A DNA stretch of 64,000 nt from Chaetoderma sp. LZ-2023a (Eukaryota; Mollusca; Caudofoveata; Chaetodermatida; Chaetodermatidae): assembly GCA_034401795.1 (NCBI GenBank), contig CM067369.1, positions 92,060,579 to 92,124,578 of the forward strand. Reading direction: 5' to 3'. Under the pieces are notes generated by a model. The model saw nothing but the letters and a program-made list of their open reading frames with translations, did no database searches and was not told where the DNA came from. The position numbers and the translations under genes were made by a program. Positions 35,230 through 48,500 of the stretch are shown piece after piece (position 1 is the stretch's first letter; each line of letters opens with the position of its first letter).

Positions 35230-36510
35230 ATCTGGCGGGAAAATACTGAACTCTGAAATTTCGCCTTTGAGATGGCCATAAGTGTTCTATAGAACTCTAT
35301 CAAAGATTTAGTTTAAAATTTATGGGTCTATTTATCTATATTACCTAGTCTCATACTCCGCCCACTTATATCTGTGCATGCGCATAGTCCACAATATTTT
35401 AACAATAATCAGCAATAAATATTAGTTAGCACATATTACCCCAGATTAAATAGCTTCCAGTAATCAGTCCAATAAACGCACAGAATGTATGGGAATAAAT
35501 TGTCAATGTTATCCTGAATTTCTTTTCGTATGAAGACGGAAATCAGATATATAAATTATTGCTGGCGGAACCAATGGCGATCAACTGTGTAATGATACTA
35601 AAAGAACAAACGTCAATAAAATAGAATCTGAATACTTTGTTTGATTGTGTGCGAAAACCAGTGTTGCATTAAATGTTATGAATCTATTTTGAATCTGTTC
35701 CATGGAATAACAATGGAAGTAAGATTAAGCGAAGGAACATTAATGAACCAGACGTCCATTTGGCATTTTAAATGCAGGAGACCATTGGCAGTTATCAGAA
35801 GCAGATGGTAAATCTGATGTGACAAACTGTGTCGGGTGTAACGTCGGCCTGCAAAAGCTGTAAGAAATCCTTAATTGACTCAAAGATTAATTGAAAGGGT
35901 TGGGGGTGCTACATGATTTTCTGCCCTGGTGAACCACCCATTGGTTGGCCGTTGCCCATTGTCCGTCCTCAAACTTTCTCTTTAAATTCCCCATTAAATA
36001 CGTGGCCATTTTGAATCAAACTCGACGGGAAGAACCATATGGTGACATGATTCTAAGACCATATATTTGATTGGCAATATCCTAAATGGTCATTTTGCAT
36101 TTTCCAAAAATGCGCTTGAAATAATTGGAACTAAGTCCCCATATTAACCAGTGATTCTAGTTGAAACGAAGTGGCTGAAAGAGATCTAGAGTGGTGAATT
36201 TTGAACCTGAAACGTTTAAAAACCTACTCCACATTAGACGCTGGTACAGATTGTTCGAGAACTTTCCACTGGATGATTGTCCGGACCAGTCACGTGGACA
36301 GTTATCTAAACAAATGTAGGTCATACTCTTTGCTTCATCTATTGTAAGTTTGGTTTGGTGATATCATACATAAATTGTAGTCTCTGGAAAGATGACAGAA
36401 CATGCTTAAAGACGATAAGCTTGAAGTGAATGTAAATGTTTATTCTGTTCAAACAAACAATGCGCTGAGATATTTATCACTACATATTTATTTTAAAACA
36501 TGACTAGTAA
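35230..36510 (+). repeat. Long dispersed repeat, copy 2 (partner at 11500-13050)
   Basis: Same orientation as copy 1. This copy lacks about 250 bases that copy 1 has in its left part, and differs by small indels. Confidence 0.7.
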
Positions 36511-36519
36511 ACGACTATA

Positions 36520-36860
36520 TCAGCAACAGCTTCCAGTCAAATTAGTCAAAATTTTAAATAGAATGTTTATTAAGTATTAAATCCATCAAAGACAATGAAT
36601 TTGTACACTTGACAGACTATTCCAGTAGATAACTACGTCATGAACGCATAATTGGTTACCGACTAAGCATTGCTGGACGAATTGTATGTCTTTACTATGT
36701 AATAAAGGTGCTGTTGAATATTTTAAATCTAATTTAACTGGACACTGTTGCTGCCATATACCTGTATATTTTTCTGGAAATTTCTAGTCAGGGAGAACAC
36801 GAGCGAGGTGTGGGTGGGGCTTAGCTGGGAGATGGGCGGCCCATAGACAAAACTGGAAAA
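36520..36860 (-). mobile_element. M1 MITE copy, rearranged
   Basis: A right-arm fragment (agcttccagtcaaattag, 36529-36546) precedes the left arm (gctgttgaatattttaaatc, 36711-36730), so the two arms are in an unusual order. It ends with gggcggcccatagacaaaac. Confidence 0.6.
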
Positions 36861-36879
36861 GTTCATTCGTCAATAGATA

Positions 36880-37070
36880 AGGTGCCAGGGAAAATGTGAA
36901 GTAGCCCTACATGACTCGTGGTAAGTAGATCATTGCCTTCCGAGGATCTAGCCTTCGTTCTAAATGTTTGCCCACCTGAATAAGATTTATGTATTATATG
37001 GCAAGTGTTGTGTTGATTTGTAAAAACGTTGAATCAGCAATAAATCATGAGAAGCTAAACCCTTTATTGA
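36880..37070 (+). repeat. Dispersed repeat, copy 2 (partner at 14288-14497)
   Basis: gtggtaagtagatcattgcc and gttgaatcagcaataaatc shared with copy 1; no poly-C tract here. Confidence 0.7.
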
Positions 37071-37388
37071 TAAATTTTGGTCAGGAAAATCTGAATATGT
37101 GTAGTTGAATTTCTCTCTTATCTAGCCAGTTATTCTAGTGGTAAATTTTCCAAAATAGTATTGGCCTGCAAATGGACATTCCCCAAACCCATTGCGTAAG
37201 CCAGTTTTGGCTGGCTTCGGTATGAAACTATCAGAGCAGGGTTTATGCAAGAGCTGGTGGGGTTGAAGCCCCAGGGCCCCGACTGTATGACTGTATAGGG
37301 GTATGCTAAAAGTTGCAATACAAAACTTTTTTCGACCATTTTAATTATTTTATAATAACAATATGTAACTTTAATGGAAAAAAATAAC

Positions 37389-37411
37389 AGTAGTAGTAGT
37401 TGTAGTAGTAA

Positions 37412-37471
<60 letters not shown>
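37389..37471. repeat. (AGT)n microsatellite
   Basis: About 83 bases of AGT with one or two interruptions, 155 bases left of LTR copy A. Confidence 0.95.
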
Positions 37472-37476
<5 letters not shown>

Positions 37477-37626
37477 TATATTAGTATGTATAAATAATAT
37501 AATATACCAATGGCCAATGCCATCAGCTCCTCATTGTGTTGTGTTATAACTTTCTTCTTTGATCATTGTCTCATTGATAGCTAATATGCTAATTTCTTAG
37601 TTTCGTACTTGTCTTCTACTACATGT

Positions 37627-39135
37627 TGTAGATATGCGATTGTCTTGTGGGAAGTCATGACCCCGCTGGATGTCTTATATTTGCGAGTAAGTCCTAAGTG
37701 AAATTTATGATTTGAAAATACCAGGTGAGCTAATGGACCGGTTGACTTTTACTTTTATATCTCAATATTTAGTTTATTATTATTACATCAGCTAGTGCTG
37801 ATGATACGCAGTTAAACGGATGGTGTGTGAATGTAGCACACCCAGGATTGTTGGATGAAGTTTTATCATTAAATTGAAATAGGCGAATTGATTGAAATAA
37901 GTCCCACGGTTCTGAGTTGATGTGTATCTGGAAATAATTTAGATGAAAGTTGTTGCTGTTCAGTCAGCATACACTTTTATAGTATTCAGCAGTCGTTTGG
38001 ATCGATAATTTAGAAAATATTCAATGTATAAGAATCACTGGAATCGGACGTGACAAAGGGACGTAGTTGATGACGTTAGGCATTCTGATTCTCACACGAG
38101 AATAGAACAACACCAGCTGGCAATGAGATCATACAGCTCATGTGCCTATTAACTCTAGCATCCTACAGGCTTATTCACGATAGGCAATGGACAGGACATG
38201 GCCATTGTAGCGTCCTGTAGGAATTAATAACATAATCGAAATTTGTGTATCAACTATATGTCACTCATACAATGGCATGCAACAACAACACATTCCGTAA
38301 TGTTGTTAGTTAGCTGACAGATCGCATCAAATCAGAACCAGCTACCACCGCTTCGTCTATGTGAGGCATCATCTCCATAGAAGAATAGCACGGAGTTTGA
38401 TTGGTCAGAATGACGTCACGATCAAGGAGTGTCAATCAAACTCTGTAGCAAAGAATTATATAGAAGAGGTTTTGGAGTTGGAATCGAAATATAGGGATCA
38501 TTGATTGGTCAGAACGACCAACATTTATTAGGTAGGAACTTCTAGGAAGGAATGAGCAGAAGTTGATTGGTGGACTAATTGTCCGGACCAATCAAACTGT
38601 GCTCATAACGTGCCTAGAAGAATCATTGGAACAGATTTGGGTAGAATCTAAATATCTGGATATGTATAGAACAGACCCACTTTGAGTTAGAGAAAATCAA
38701 TTTATCCACCATCGGGTTTCACGTAGCACACCGGTGGTGTTACGTTCGTGGTTAGTTGTAAAGTAGAATAGATTAGCATTTACGTGATTTGTACCAGCAA
38801 GGTACCAGTTGTCTTAGAGCTATTTGTGCTCCAAAATTAACAATATCTTTATCAGTTTTGTATAGTTAAATCTATCAATAAAATGTATCCTCTTACATGT
38901 AGTAAGACAATAGTTTGGGTAGTATATTCACAGTTGAATAATCGTTAGATTTGGACTCCAGAGTTGGAAGAAACATCCAATCCCAACCATTAGATCTTCA
39001 TAGTCAGATCGGCCCGAAGTCTTTAATAAATATCGTCATAATCATCTTCAAGATGAGGCGAGCTGACTGTCAGTATCCTGCTTCATCAGTGGTAAGAGGT
39101 TGTCGAAGCAACCGCTAACATCATAGATCTTACCA
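37627..39135 (+). mobile_element. Probable 5' LTR of gypsy-type element, copy A
   Basis: A 1.5 kb stretch beginning TGTAGATATG and ending TTACCA, followed after one base by a TGGCGGAGTGG primer-binding-site candidate (39137-39154). The same stretch, complemented, forms 51074-52612 at the other end of the structure, and the similarity between the two stops at the TG. Within it are a TGACGTCA octamer (38411-38418) and an AATAAA hexamer (38877-38882). No 3' LTR exists for this copy, so the LTR identity rests on the TG/CA ends, the PBS position and the homologous partner. Confidence 0.7.
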
Positions 39136-39247
39136 TTGGCGGAGTGGAATCGTCGAGACATCAAGTTACAAAGTCATCTCAGAAGAAACATCGAAAATCT
39201 TAATTGGCTTCGTCTGCCAGGATTGGGAGTCAGAATTCCTCAGCATC

Positions 39248-39502
39248 ATGTGTATTACATTCGGGAAATATGTAAGTAATTTAAGTATGTCATCTACGCC
39301 GACCAGACCAGTAGTTACCGTTATAGATGATGTAGGTGAGAGAGTAAGAAACTTTATAGATTTAGTGAAGCTGTCTGAACACACAAAGGTAACTCAACAC
39401 AGAGAATACAGAGAAAACACTATCATAAAAATAACGACAGACATTCAATGTGAAGAACAGCCACGACTTAAGAGAGCTATAGTGCAATTATACTATCAAT
39501 AA
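39248..39502 (+). CDS. Small ORF between PBS and gag (copy A)
   Basis: Open frame upstream of gag. The part starting at the ATG at 39287 (MSSTPTRPVVTVIDD) runs 71 codons and ends VQLYYQ, 25 bases before the gag ATG. The corresponding protein in copy B is identical from that ATG onward, with one synonymous difference by eye, whereas gag and pol of the two copies have diverged and broken. I know no retroelement protein it resembles. It could be an accessory protein or a 5' leader exon joined by splicing. Confidence 0.45.
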   Translation: MCITFGKYVSNLSMSSTPTRPVVTVIDDVGERVRNFIDLVKLSEHTKVTQHREYRENTIIKITTDIQCEEQPRLKRAIVQLYYQ

Positions 39503-39527
39503 GAACTGTATCATATATAACTCAAGT

Positions 39528-41083
39528 ATGGCAACACCACATAGGCCAGATGCCGGGTTACTGCCCATAATGGTTCAGCATGGTGCTGAACTTCGACAGG
39601 AGACTGTAGAAGCCATGCGTCAGATGGGAACAGCAATGCATAACACTATCGTGGTGGAGGGGGGGGCGCAGAGAGCGGAATAGGGTTCTCCGACGAGAGG
39701 TTCGAGAGTTGACGCAGCGGGTAAAACCCTGTAACGGCCTTATCCCCGAGGAAGTCCGTCAATTCTTGGATGAAACATGCCGAGTATGGGAAGCGACTGA
39801 GGGCAACCTAGATGGTATACCCGTATACATAGTTACCCGCGCGTCGTGAGGGCAATTATCAAAAGCCATTGACGGATTCGTACATGGGAAGGTAAGGGAC
39901 ACAGTCACCTATGAAGAGCTGCGAGAATTTATAACAGTAAATTTTGTTTCGGCAAACGAACCAGAAAGAGTAAAATACGAGCTGGAGGCTGTACAGCAGC
40001 GCCGCAGTGAAACAAGGGTATCATTCAATCGGCGATACCGGGAGATAGCATCTAGAGCATATCGAGAAGAGAATATTGACAATAAACGAATCGTGTTGTC
40101 AGCCAACATCAAAGCATTAAGCGATCGGGGGATGGGGCGACGTATTGTGTGGAAGAAAATTACCGACGTGCAGAGGGAAATGGAAATGACTGAGGAGGAA
40201 GAGGGCTGCAATGACTTGTTGCAGGCAATGAATATTTCTCCTCGGGGAGGAGAGGATATGGAAGTCAATATGATTGACGCAGAAGAGGGCAACGACATAT
40301 GGTCGGTGGTAAACTTGATGAGAAGACAGATCAGCCAGCAAACTAAGCTGATCGAACAAATTTGTTCGGTCATTGAGAATTTGCAAAGGGAACCATCGTT
40401 TTCCCCACAGCCACACGCCGCACTGCAATGCAAAGCAAAGCCACAACCACGTAAGACAGCAGCGGTGCCCAAAGAGCCAAAGAAGCAGATCACATGCTTT
40501 AATTGTGGCCGAACCGGACACTACAAGAATGAGTGGCACCAAGCAGTACACCCATTCCCAAGACCGTCAGCACCAAAAACCCAACAACAACGTCCTCAGC
40601 GTCCGCCGATGATGTGTTTCACCTGTGGTAGGCAAGGTCACATGGCTAGAGATTGCTTTTCTAACAGACAAGACAAACCACAGATAAAGTGTTATGGATG
40701 TGGGAAAGAAGGACACTATCAATCAAACTGCCCATCGCCATCGCCAATGCAGCAGCGCCGCGCCATGAAACGTCCACAACAAACAGACCAACGAAATAAA
40801 CCATAGCTGTGATAATAGTAATGTGTATAACGGACTCGAGACAACTCCGTCGTCGTATTCGCGAAACACCCGCAAGGATTTCGCGAATAGAATGAGAATG
40901 AATGACGAGTATGAAGACCGGGAGGGGTTCGTTCTCAAGGATGTATTTACGGACAGGTATGCCCGTTATTCTCACGGTGACGGAGGATCCCTGTCCGTAG
41001 ATGGAAGACGACAATCCTACACAGAGGCAGTTAGTAATGGACGACAGAGTCCGTTAAATGGAGTCGGAGGGGATCAGTGGTGA
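39528..41083 (+). pseudogene. gag: gag, copy A (frameshifted)
   Basis: Starts MATPHRPDAGLLPI at 39528. The frame breaks at the G-run near 39660 and again near 39849; the rest is open at 40093-40806 and 40823-41083. The nucleocapsid region has three CCHC zinc knuckles (CFNCGRTGHYKNEW, CFTCGRQGHMARDC, CYGCGKEGHYQSNC); the last Cys of the first is replaced by Trp here. A deletion of about 23 bases near 40793, relative to copy B, ends the knuckle-bearing frame early. Gag would form the particle shell and bind the RNA. Confidence 0.85.
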
Positions 41084-43829
41084 CTGTACGATTCCTTATC
41101 CGGCTCGAAATCGAACCAAGCAGTCAAGGAAACAAGGGTGAGTACGTCGATGCATTAATAGATACTGGTACTAGTACATCCCTTGTTAGAAAGGATATAT
41201 GGTATAGCATTCTGAATGCTAGGCCATTGAAAAAGGCTAAAAGATTGTTAGCAGTAAATGGTTCACCTTAGACATTTTGGGAGAAACTCAGATAAAATTT
41301 AAGAATGCCCGGCCTATTCCAAGTATGGTTGTGAATAGTATGAGGCATGAATGTCTATTTGGCGCTGACGCCTTGTACTTGAGAAATGCAAGGATTGACT
41401 ACAAGACCAAAGAAGTAGTATGGTTTGGTCGAGTATACCCATTTAGAATTCCGTATAGAAGGCAGACTGATTATGTGTATGCCAGTTGTAAAGAAACGCC
41501 CGGATATGCAGTTATTGACAAAGTACTGAGCGACTTTGCCAATAATTTCGATACGGCTCGTCCAAATACATTGGGACGTGTACCAAGGTAAAATGTACGA
41601 TTCTGACAGGAGATTATCCTCCTATAAGGCAGAAGACCTATCGTTTATCGTAGGCTAAGCAATACTTGGTTAAAAACCAGGTTAAAGAAATGTTAGCGGT
41701 GGGCGTCATAAGACCATCGTCATCACCCTGGTCATCACCCGTAACTCCGGTACCGAAAAAGGACGGTGACACCAGATTTTGCGTTGACTATAGGAAATTA
41801 AATGCTGTATGCCGTAAGGATAGTTATCCGTTACCGAACATATCCGATATATTTGATTCCATGAGAGGCGCAACGATATTTTCTACGATGGACTTGAAGT
41901 CTGGCTATTGGCAGATACCCATGGCCAGCCAAGACATCGAGAAAACAGCGTTCGTTTGCAGTGAAGGTCTTTTTGAATGGATTCGGATGCCTTTTGGTTA
42001 TTGCAACTCAGGTGCCATATTTCAGAGGGCAATGAATGACATTTTTCGAGATTATGTAGGAAAATATGTGCATGTTTTTGTCGATGATATAGTCGTATAT
42101 TCACGAAATCCGACGGAACACGCACATCACTTGCGCTTGGTCATGCGCAAGATTCAAGAATATAATTTATGGTTGAAGAAAAAGAAATGTGACTTTGCCA
42201 GTAAGTTGACTTGTTAGGGTACCACATTTCTGTGCAAGGTGTAGCTCCACAGAGTCAAAAGGTCAAAGTCATACGAGAAATGTCACCACCCCGAGACGTG
42301 GATGAAGTGTGTAGTTTTCTCGGAGCTACAGCTTATTACCGATCTTGTGTTAAAGGCTATGCCGAAATTGCAAAGCCTCTGATAGAACTAACGAAGAAGT
42401 ATAAAAGATTTGAATGGGGTAAGCAGGAACAGCAAGCTTTTGAGAAATTAAGGAACTTGCTGTGTAGTGAGACCATACTCACTTATCCGAACTTGAATGC
42501 CCCGTATAGATTATATACTGATGCGTCTAGCTATGCAATAGGTGTGTTACTAGTGCAGGTTGATGATAAGGGTATAGAGCACGTCATACAGTATGTTAGC
42601 TCTACTCTTAAAGACAGTCAGTTGAATTGGCCCGTGATAGAAAAGGAAGCTTATGCTGTGATATACGCATTGAAGAAGCTTCGACCTTATTTATTTGGCA
42701 CGCAGTTTACCGTGTATACTGACCACAAACCCCTAAAGAGTTTGTTTGTGGGAGAAGTTAAGAACACGAAAGTGCAGCGCTGGGCAGTACTGATTGCAGA
42801 GTATGGATGTAAGATAGAATACATCCAAGGCTCGAAGAATATTCGAGCGGACATGTTGTCCAGTTTACGCCATCCGGTAGAAGTCGCCACGTTGGACACG
42901 GGCGATTACGTCATACCTTAGGTAGACGAAGGTGCTTTACCTCACGTCCCTTTAGAGGTATATGACATACCATATGAGGAATTATGTGCAGAACAGACCA
43001 AGGAATACCCGGAGTTATTTAGGAATACACCGGAGGAGTACATGGTAAAGAATGGCATATTGTCTTCTTTAATTCCACCTTCTGCATTGGATGCTGAGTA
43101 CCCCAGAATCTTACTACCTACCCTGTTCCGTGAGAAAGTGCTCTGGAAGGCTCATGAACGAGCTGGTCACCAAGGTCTGAAGAAGACCATCAGTATGGTG
43201 AGGGATTCTTTTGTCTGGACATCTTTGAGAAAAGATGTGGTAAGTATGCTTGAAACGTGTACGACGTGCCAGGTCAACCGACCTGTCACTACTCGACCTA
43301 AGTATAGTGAGATGCCAATGGCCAGTTATCCAAGTCAGATAATTGGTATGGATTTGATTGGTCCACTTTTAGAGTCGAGCAAAGGTAATAATTACATTAT
43401 GATGGTGATCGATCACTGTTCTGCGTGGGCAGAAGCATATCCGATTGAGGCTAAGACGTCTCAGAATGTTAAGGATAAATTCTTTAATGAGTATGTCGCT
43501 CGTCATGGTGTCCCTGAGATTCTGATTACAGATCAGGGTAAAGAATTCTGTTCAAATTCTCTGGAACAGTGATTCCATGAACATGGTATTGATCAAGACG
43601 ATCGAGTCCGTATCATCCACAAACTAACGGACGTACCGAGAGGTTCAATCGCACTCTTAAGGAGTTAATCCAGAAAGGTGTGAATAACGAGTCTCATGCA
43701 TGGGAAGATGAGTTAGGCGCAGCTTTAACAGTGTACCGTAATACTCGTCACTCCACGACCGTATATACGCCATTCTATCTGACGTATGGTCGACGTGCAA
43801 GACTTCCGTTTGCTATCCCACTCGATGCT
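41083..43829 (+). pseudogene. pol: pol, copy A, truncated in integrase
   Basis: Domain order is protease (ALIDTGTST, near 41160), reverse transcriptase (YRKLN, MDLKSGYWQI, FVDDIVVYS near 42080), RNase H (LYTDASSYAIG near 42515, YTDHKPL near 42715) and integrase (zinc-binding H-x-x-x-H and C-x-x-C, GMDLIGPL near 43345, ITDQGKEF near 43525). Protease-RT-RH-IN order places it in Ty3/gypsy. Breaks: frameshift near 41268, frame change near 41592, stop at 42215, TAG at 42919 (shared with copy B), stop at 43570 and a shared frameshift near 43600. It ends abruptly at 43829, in the FAIPLDA stretch, where copy B's env begins in the opposite direction. Confidence 0.9.
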
Positions 43830-45530
43830 CTGAGCAGACCTGGGACTCGGAATCCTTGCTGTACGTAGCTTTCGTGCGAAACACTTCCACATGCGGTTCA
43901 GGATTCCACACTTATATAAGATATATAAAAACACAATTAATGCGACGATGGAGGCCGTTGAGTAGGAAAACACAGATTGTGCCACATATTTAGTCTTACG
44001 TAAATGGTCCCATTTTTGTACTTTAAGATGGTTACTAATCAGAGATTGGTTTAGCACTTCGGCCACATCCAATCGGGGAACATCCACAGCAAGACTGATT
44101 CGACTATAATTCCGACTATAAGACTGTATAGGTTCGAATCTCCACCCTTTCCCACTATAATCGCATCCACTCGACATCAACGCATACAGACCACTATTCA
44201 CAACACACCGGTCCATCAGTCGTCCTCCACAATGCACTTCGATAGTCTCGCCAAAGGTTTGCAACACAACACCTACTTTCTTATGGGCGAATAACTTACT
44301 AGATGGTTCATTGGACTCAGATAATTGAATATTACATGAACTATCGGTAGTGTTGGTCAATAGACTAACTATGCATGGTACATGAGTCTTGTCGACTGAC
44401 AGTTGTCCGTGACATACACGAGGCTCGCTGCCTCGACACTCGGATGGCGTGAAATACCACCCAGTCTTGGTATCCAGTCCTATACTGGTCCAAGCAATTA
44501 TAACCTGCATATAATACCCGACAGTAGCCAAGGGTTCTGGCCACGAGTGTAATCCATATTCAATGTAATTGCCACCATCAATTAATGGTAAAGTTGCGAT
44601 ATAATGTAACTGCGAGTCGCCTTTTCATAGTGGATACACGATGACATTTCTGTAATACCACTGGTAGGGATGAACCAATCGGTTTCCCACACTGACTTGT
44701 TTAGCGACTTCGGCCAAATCCGATGGGCTAAACAGTTCTTCGGTCAACCTCCCCAATTCCAGAGAAGCGGTCTGCCTATGAAACTGGGCGGCCAATTTTT
44801 GGTAGCTATATACCACATTCTCGGCTGAATCGATAATATGACCTAGGCGCACTAATGCATATAGGTCAGCCTGCCGTGCAGCGTGAATGTTGAATAGCTT
44901 GCTTACATTTTTGGTCAAATTGACCAAACTATCGGTGACCTCATTAATGCGGTCAACATTGATGTTAATTCCTTTGAAAGCAAGTTTCACATGGGATGCT
45001 AATTTATTAGAGAAATGTACTAATCGGTTCATGTTCTTCATAGCGGATTTGACAACGTTCTTGATGGTTTCAATATCGCCTGATGTTGCTGTCCCAAACA
45101 GAGATGATGCTATATCCCCTACAAAATTAAACAGTCCACGTTTTTGTCGATTATTGGCACGACTCAACATTGTCTGTTGCGTTCTAATGGCAATCTTTTT
45201 GATACTGTTTATACGGTGTTGTAGTCCGAAAATGTCATTGCCACTTAACGAAGTCCTACGACCAATATCAGCAACAAGTACTCGAAAGCTTACTAATCGT
45301 TCAATAAAGTTAACAGGTAAATACGGATGGTCGATAGATACCACAACCATCCAATCAGCCCGTAGTACAGAGATCTTTTGGTGGTTTGTTATCATTACGC
45401 CATTTTGTAATTTATGAACACTGGAGTTCTGACATAATCCGTACACTAAACTGACTACCGTTAATGTTACGCAAAACTGTAGTGTATACATGATTCGTTT
45501 AGACAAATGCAATGTTACTAGTATTAGCAA
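43830..45530 (-). pseudogene. env: env, copy B, F-type fusion protein, one internal stop and rearranged 3' end
   Basis: Minus strand from 45530. Residues 14-33 form a hydrophobic signal-peptide-like stretch. RQKR at residues 128-131 is a furin-type site, directly followed by a GLFNFVG hydrophobic fusion-peptide-like segment. A long heptad-like region follows (FSNKLASH, VDRINEVTDSLVNL), then a Cys-rich ectodomain and a C-terminal membrane segment (ASIVALIVFLYILY, residue about 525) before a basic tail. This layout is that of F-type (gypsy/baculovirus F-like) envelope proteins, which mediate membrane fusion. A single in-frame TGA at 44625-44627 interrupts it, and the tail runs across the junction near 43830 into antisense integrase of copy A. 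Only this copy of env is in the window. Confidence 0.85.
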
Positions 45531-45547
45531 TTAAGCAGATATTAAAA

Positions 45548-48500
45548 TTATCTCATGCTACGCTGCTTTATAATGGCTTCGATACGACTGACAAAGTCGT
45601 CGTATATAGATCGGCCAAATGCACCAATCCTAATACGCTTGCTGTCTGAGCTGAACTCAGGAGCATGACTGCGCTTGCGCAGAAAGTAGGGGTGCGATGG
45701 AAGTGTTTCCATTGGCTCAATGGCAGGCTCGGGTACATCCTCCGAGGTGTCCATCATTACAGTATGAGGTGTCTCGGATGTATCCATTGGTGACTCGTAC
45801 TTTGGATCATTACTTGTACCAGGTCGATCTACATCCATGTCGATCACCTTACCCACCTTACGCACCTTTGGCTCCCAAGTAGAAGCTGGTCGCTTTCTAC
45901 GAACTACTTTATGGGGTGTTGCATCGGAGTTGGGTACTGGCAAAGGTACGGACTCGGGTAATGGTACCATTCTTGGATGATGGCTAGCTTTTGTACCTTT
46001 TGCAGCGTTACGAATAGGGCATGGTCTTACTTTGTCCCAGCACATCTCTGAGTCGACTACACATAGCTTGGATATGTTAAGCATGCGCACCTTCCCAGAA
46101 CTTTGATGGCGGACATGGGCCACGGGTCCATTGATCTTAAAGATCTCATACTCAGGGTCACTGCGAGAGGTTAACTTCATCCTCTCCTCAGCTTTCATGA
46201 CCACTGAATCGCCAACCTTATACTCACCAGCGTTTGCACGCCTGTTAATCTGTTCTCGGTGTACTTCTCTAGACTTGGCCATTTCTCCTCGAGCACGCAG
46301 CAAGGCAGCAGCAAGGCATTATTGAGACAGGTTAGTCTTTCACCAAGATCATGTGAAGCATCGAGTGGGATAGCAAACGGAAGTCTTGCATGTCGACCAT
46401 ACGTCAGATAGAATGGCGTATATCTGGTCGTGGAGTGACGAGTGTTACGGTATGCTGTTAAAGCTGTGTCTAACTCATCTTCCCATGCACGAGACTCATT
46501 ATTCACACCTTTCTGGATTAACTCCTTAAGAGTGCAATTGAACCTCTCGTCCGTTAGTTTGTGGATGATACAGACTCAATCGTCTTGATCAATACCATGT
46601 TCATGGAATCGCTGTTCCTGAGAATTTGAACAGAATTCTTTACCCTGATCTGTAATCAGAATCTCAGGGACACCATGACGGGCGACATACTCATTAAAGA
46701 ATTTATCCTCAACATTCTGAGACGTCTTAGCCTCAATCGGATATGCTTCTGCCGACGCAGAACAGTGATCGATCACTGTCATAATGTAATTATTACCTTT
46801 GCTCGACTCTGAAAGTGGACCAATCAAATCCATACCAATTATCTGACTTGGATAACTGGACATTGGCATCTCACTATACTTAGGTCGAGTAGTGACATGT
46901 CGGTTGACCTGGCACGTCGTATGTTTCAAGCATACTTACCACATCTTTTCTCGAAGATGTCCAGACAAAAGAATCCCTTATCATACCGATGGTCTTCTCC
47001 AGACCTTGGTGACCAGCTCCTTCATAAGCCTTCCGGAGCACTTTCAAATGGACCAGGGTAGGTAGTAAGATTCTGGGGTACTCAGCGTCCAATGCAGAAA
47101 GTGGAATTAAAGAATACAATATGCCATTCTTTACCATGTACTCCTCCGGTGTATTCCTAAATAACTCCGGGTATTCCTTGGTCTGTTCTGCACATAATTC
47201 CTTGTACGGTACGTCATATACCTCTAAAGGGACGTGAGGTAAAGCACCTTCGTCTACCTAAGGTATGACGTAATCGCCCGTGTCCAACGTGGTGACTTCT
47301 ACCGGATGGCGTAAACTGGACAACATGTCCGCTCGAATATTCTTCGAGCCTTGGATGTATTCTATCTTACATCTGTACTCTGCAATCAGTACTGCCCAGC
47401 GCTGCACTTTCGTGTTCTTAACTTCTCCCACAAACAAACTCTTTAGGGGTTTGTGGTCAGTATACACGGTAAACTGCGTGCCAAATAAATAAGGTCAAAG
47501 CTTCTTCAATGCGTATATCACAGCATAAGCTTCCTTTTCTATCACGGGCCAATTCAACTGACTGTCTTTAAGAGTAGAGCTAACATACTGTATGATGCGC
47601 TCTATACCCTTATCATCAACCTGCACTAGTATCGCACCTATTGCATAGCTAGACGCATCAGTATATAATCTATACGCGGCATTCAAGTTCGGATAAGTGA
47701 GTATGGTCTCACTACACAGCAAGTTCCTTAATTTCTCAAAAGCTTGCTGTTCCTGCTTACCCCATTCAAATCTTTTATACTTCTTCGTTAGTTCTATCAG
47801 AGGCTTTGCAATTTTGGCATAGCCTTTAACACAAGATCGGTAATAACCTGTAGCTCCGAGAAAACTACACACTTCATCCACGTCTCGGGGTGGTGACATA
47901 TCTCATATGACTTTGACCTTTTGACTCTGTGGAGCTACACCTTGCACAGCAATGTGGTACCCTAACAAGTCAACAGACTTACTGGCAAAGTCACATTTCT
48001 TTTTCTTCAACTGTAAATTATATTCTTGAATCTTGCGCATGACCAAGCGCAAGTGATGTGCGTGTTCCATCGGATTTCGTGAATATACGACTATATCATC
48101 GACAAAAACATGCACATATTTTCCTACATAATCTCGAAAAATGTCATTCATTGCCCTCTGAAATACGGCACCTGAGTTGCAATAACCAAAAGGCATCCGA
48201 ATCCATTCAAAAAGACCTTCATTGCAAACGAACGCTGTTTTCTCGATGTCTTGGCTGGCCATGGGTATCTGCCAATAGCCAAACTTCAAGTCCATCATAG
48301 AAAATATTGTTGCACCTCTCATGGAATCAAATATATCGGATATGTTCAGTAATGGATAACTATCCTTACGGCATACAGAATTTAATTTCCTATAGTCAAC
48401 ACAAAATCTGGTGTCACCGTTCTTTTTCGGTACCAGAGTTATGGGTGATGCCCAGGGTGATGACGATGGTCTTATGACGCCCGCTGCTAGCATTTCTTTA

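Noticed and set aside
39909..40551. 194- and 144-codon minus-strand frames, with equivalents at 49666-50299
   Set aside because: Antisense of gag in both copies; open frame is a shadow of the gag frame.
44887..45417. 176-codon plus-strand frame
   Set aside because: Antisense of env.
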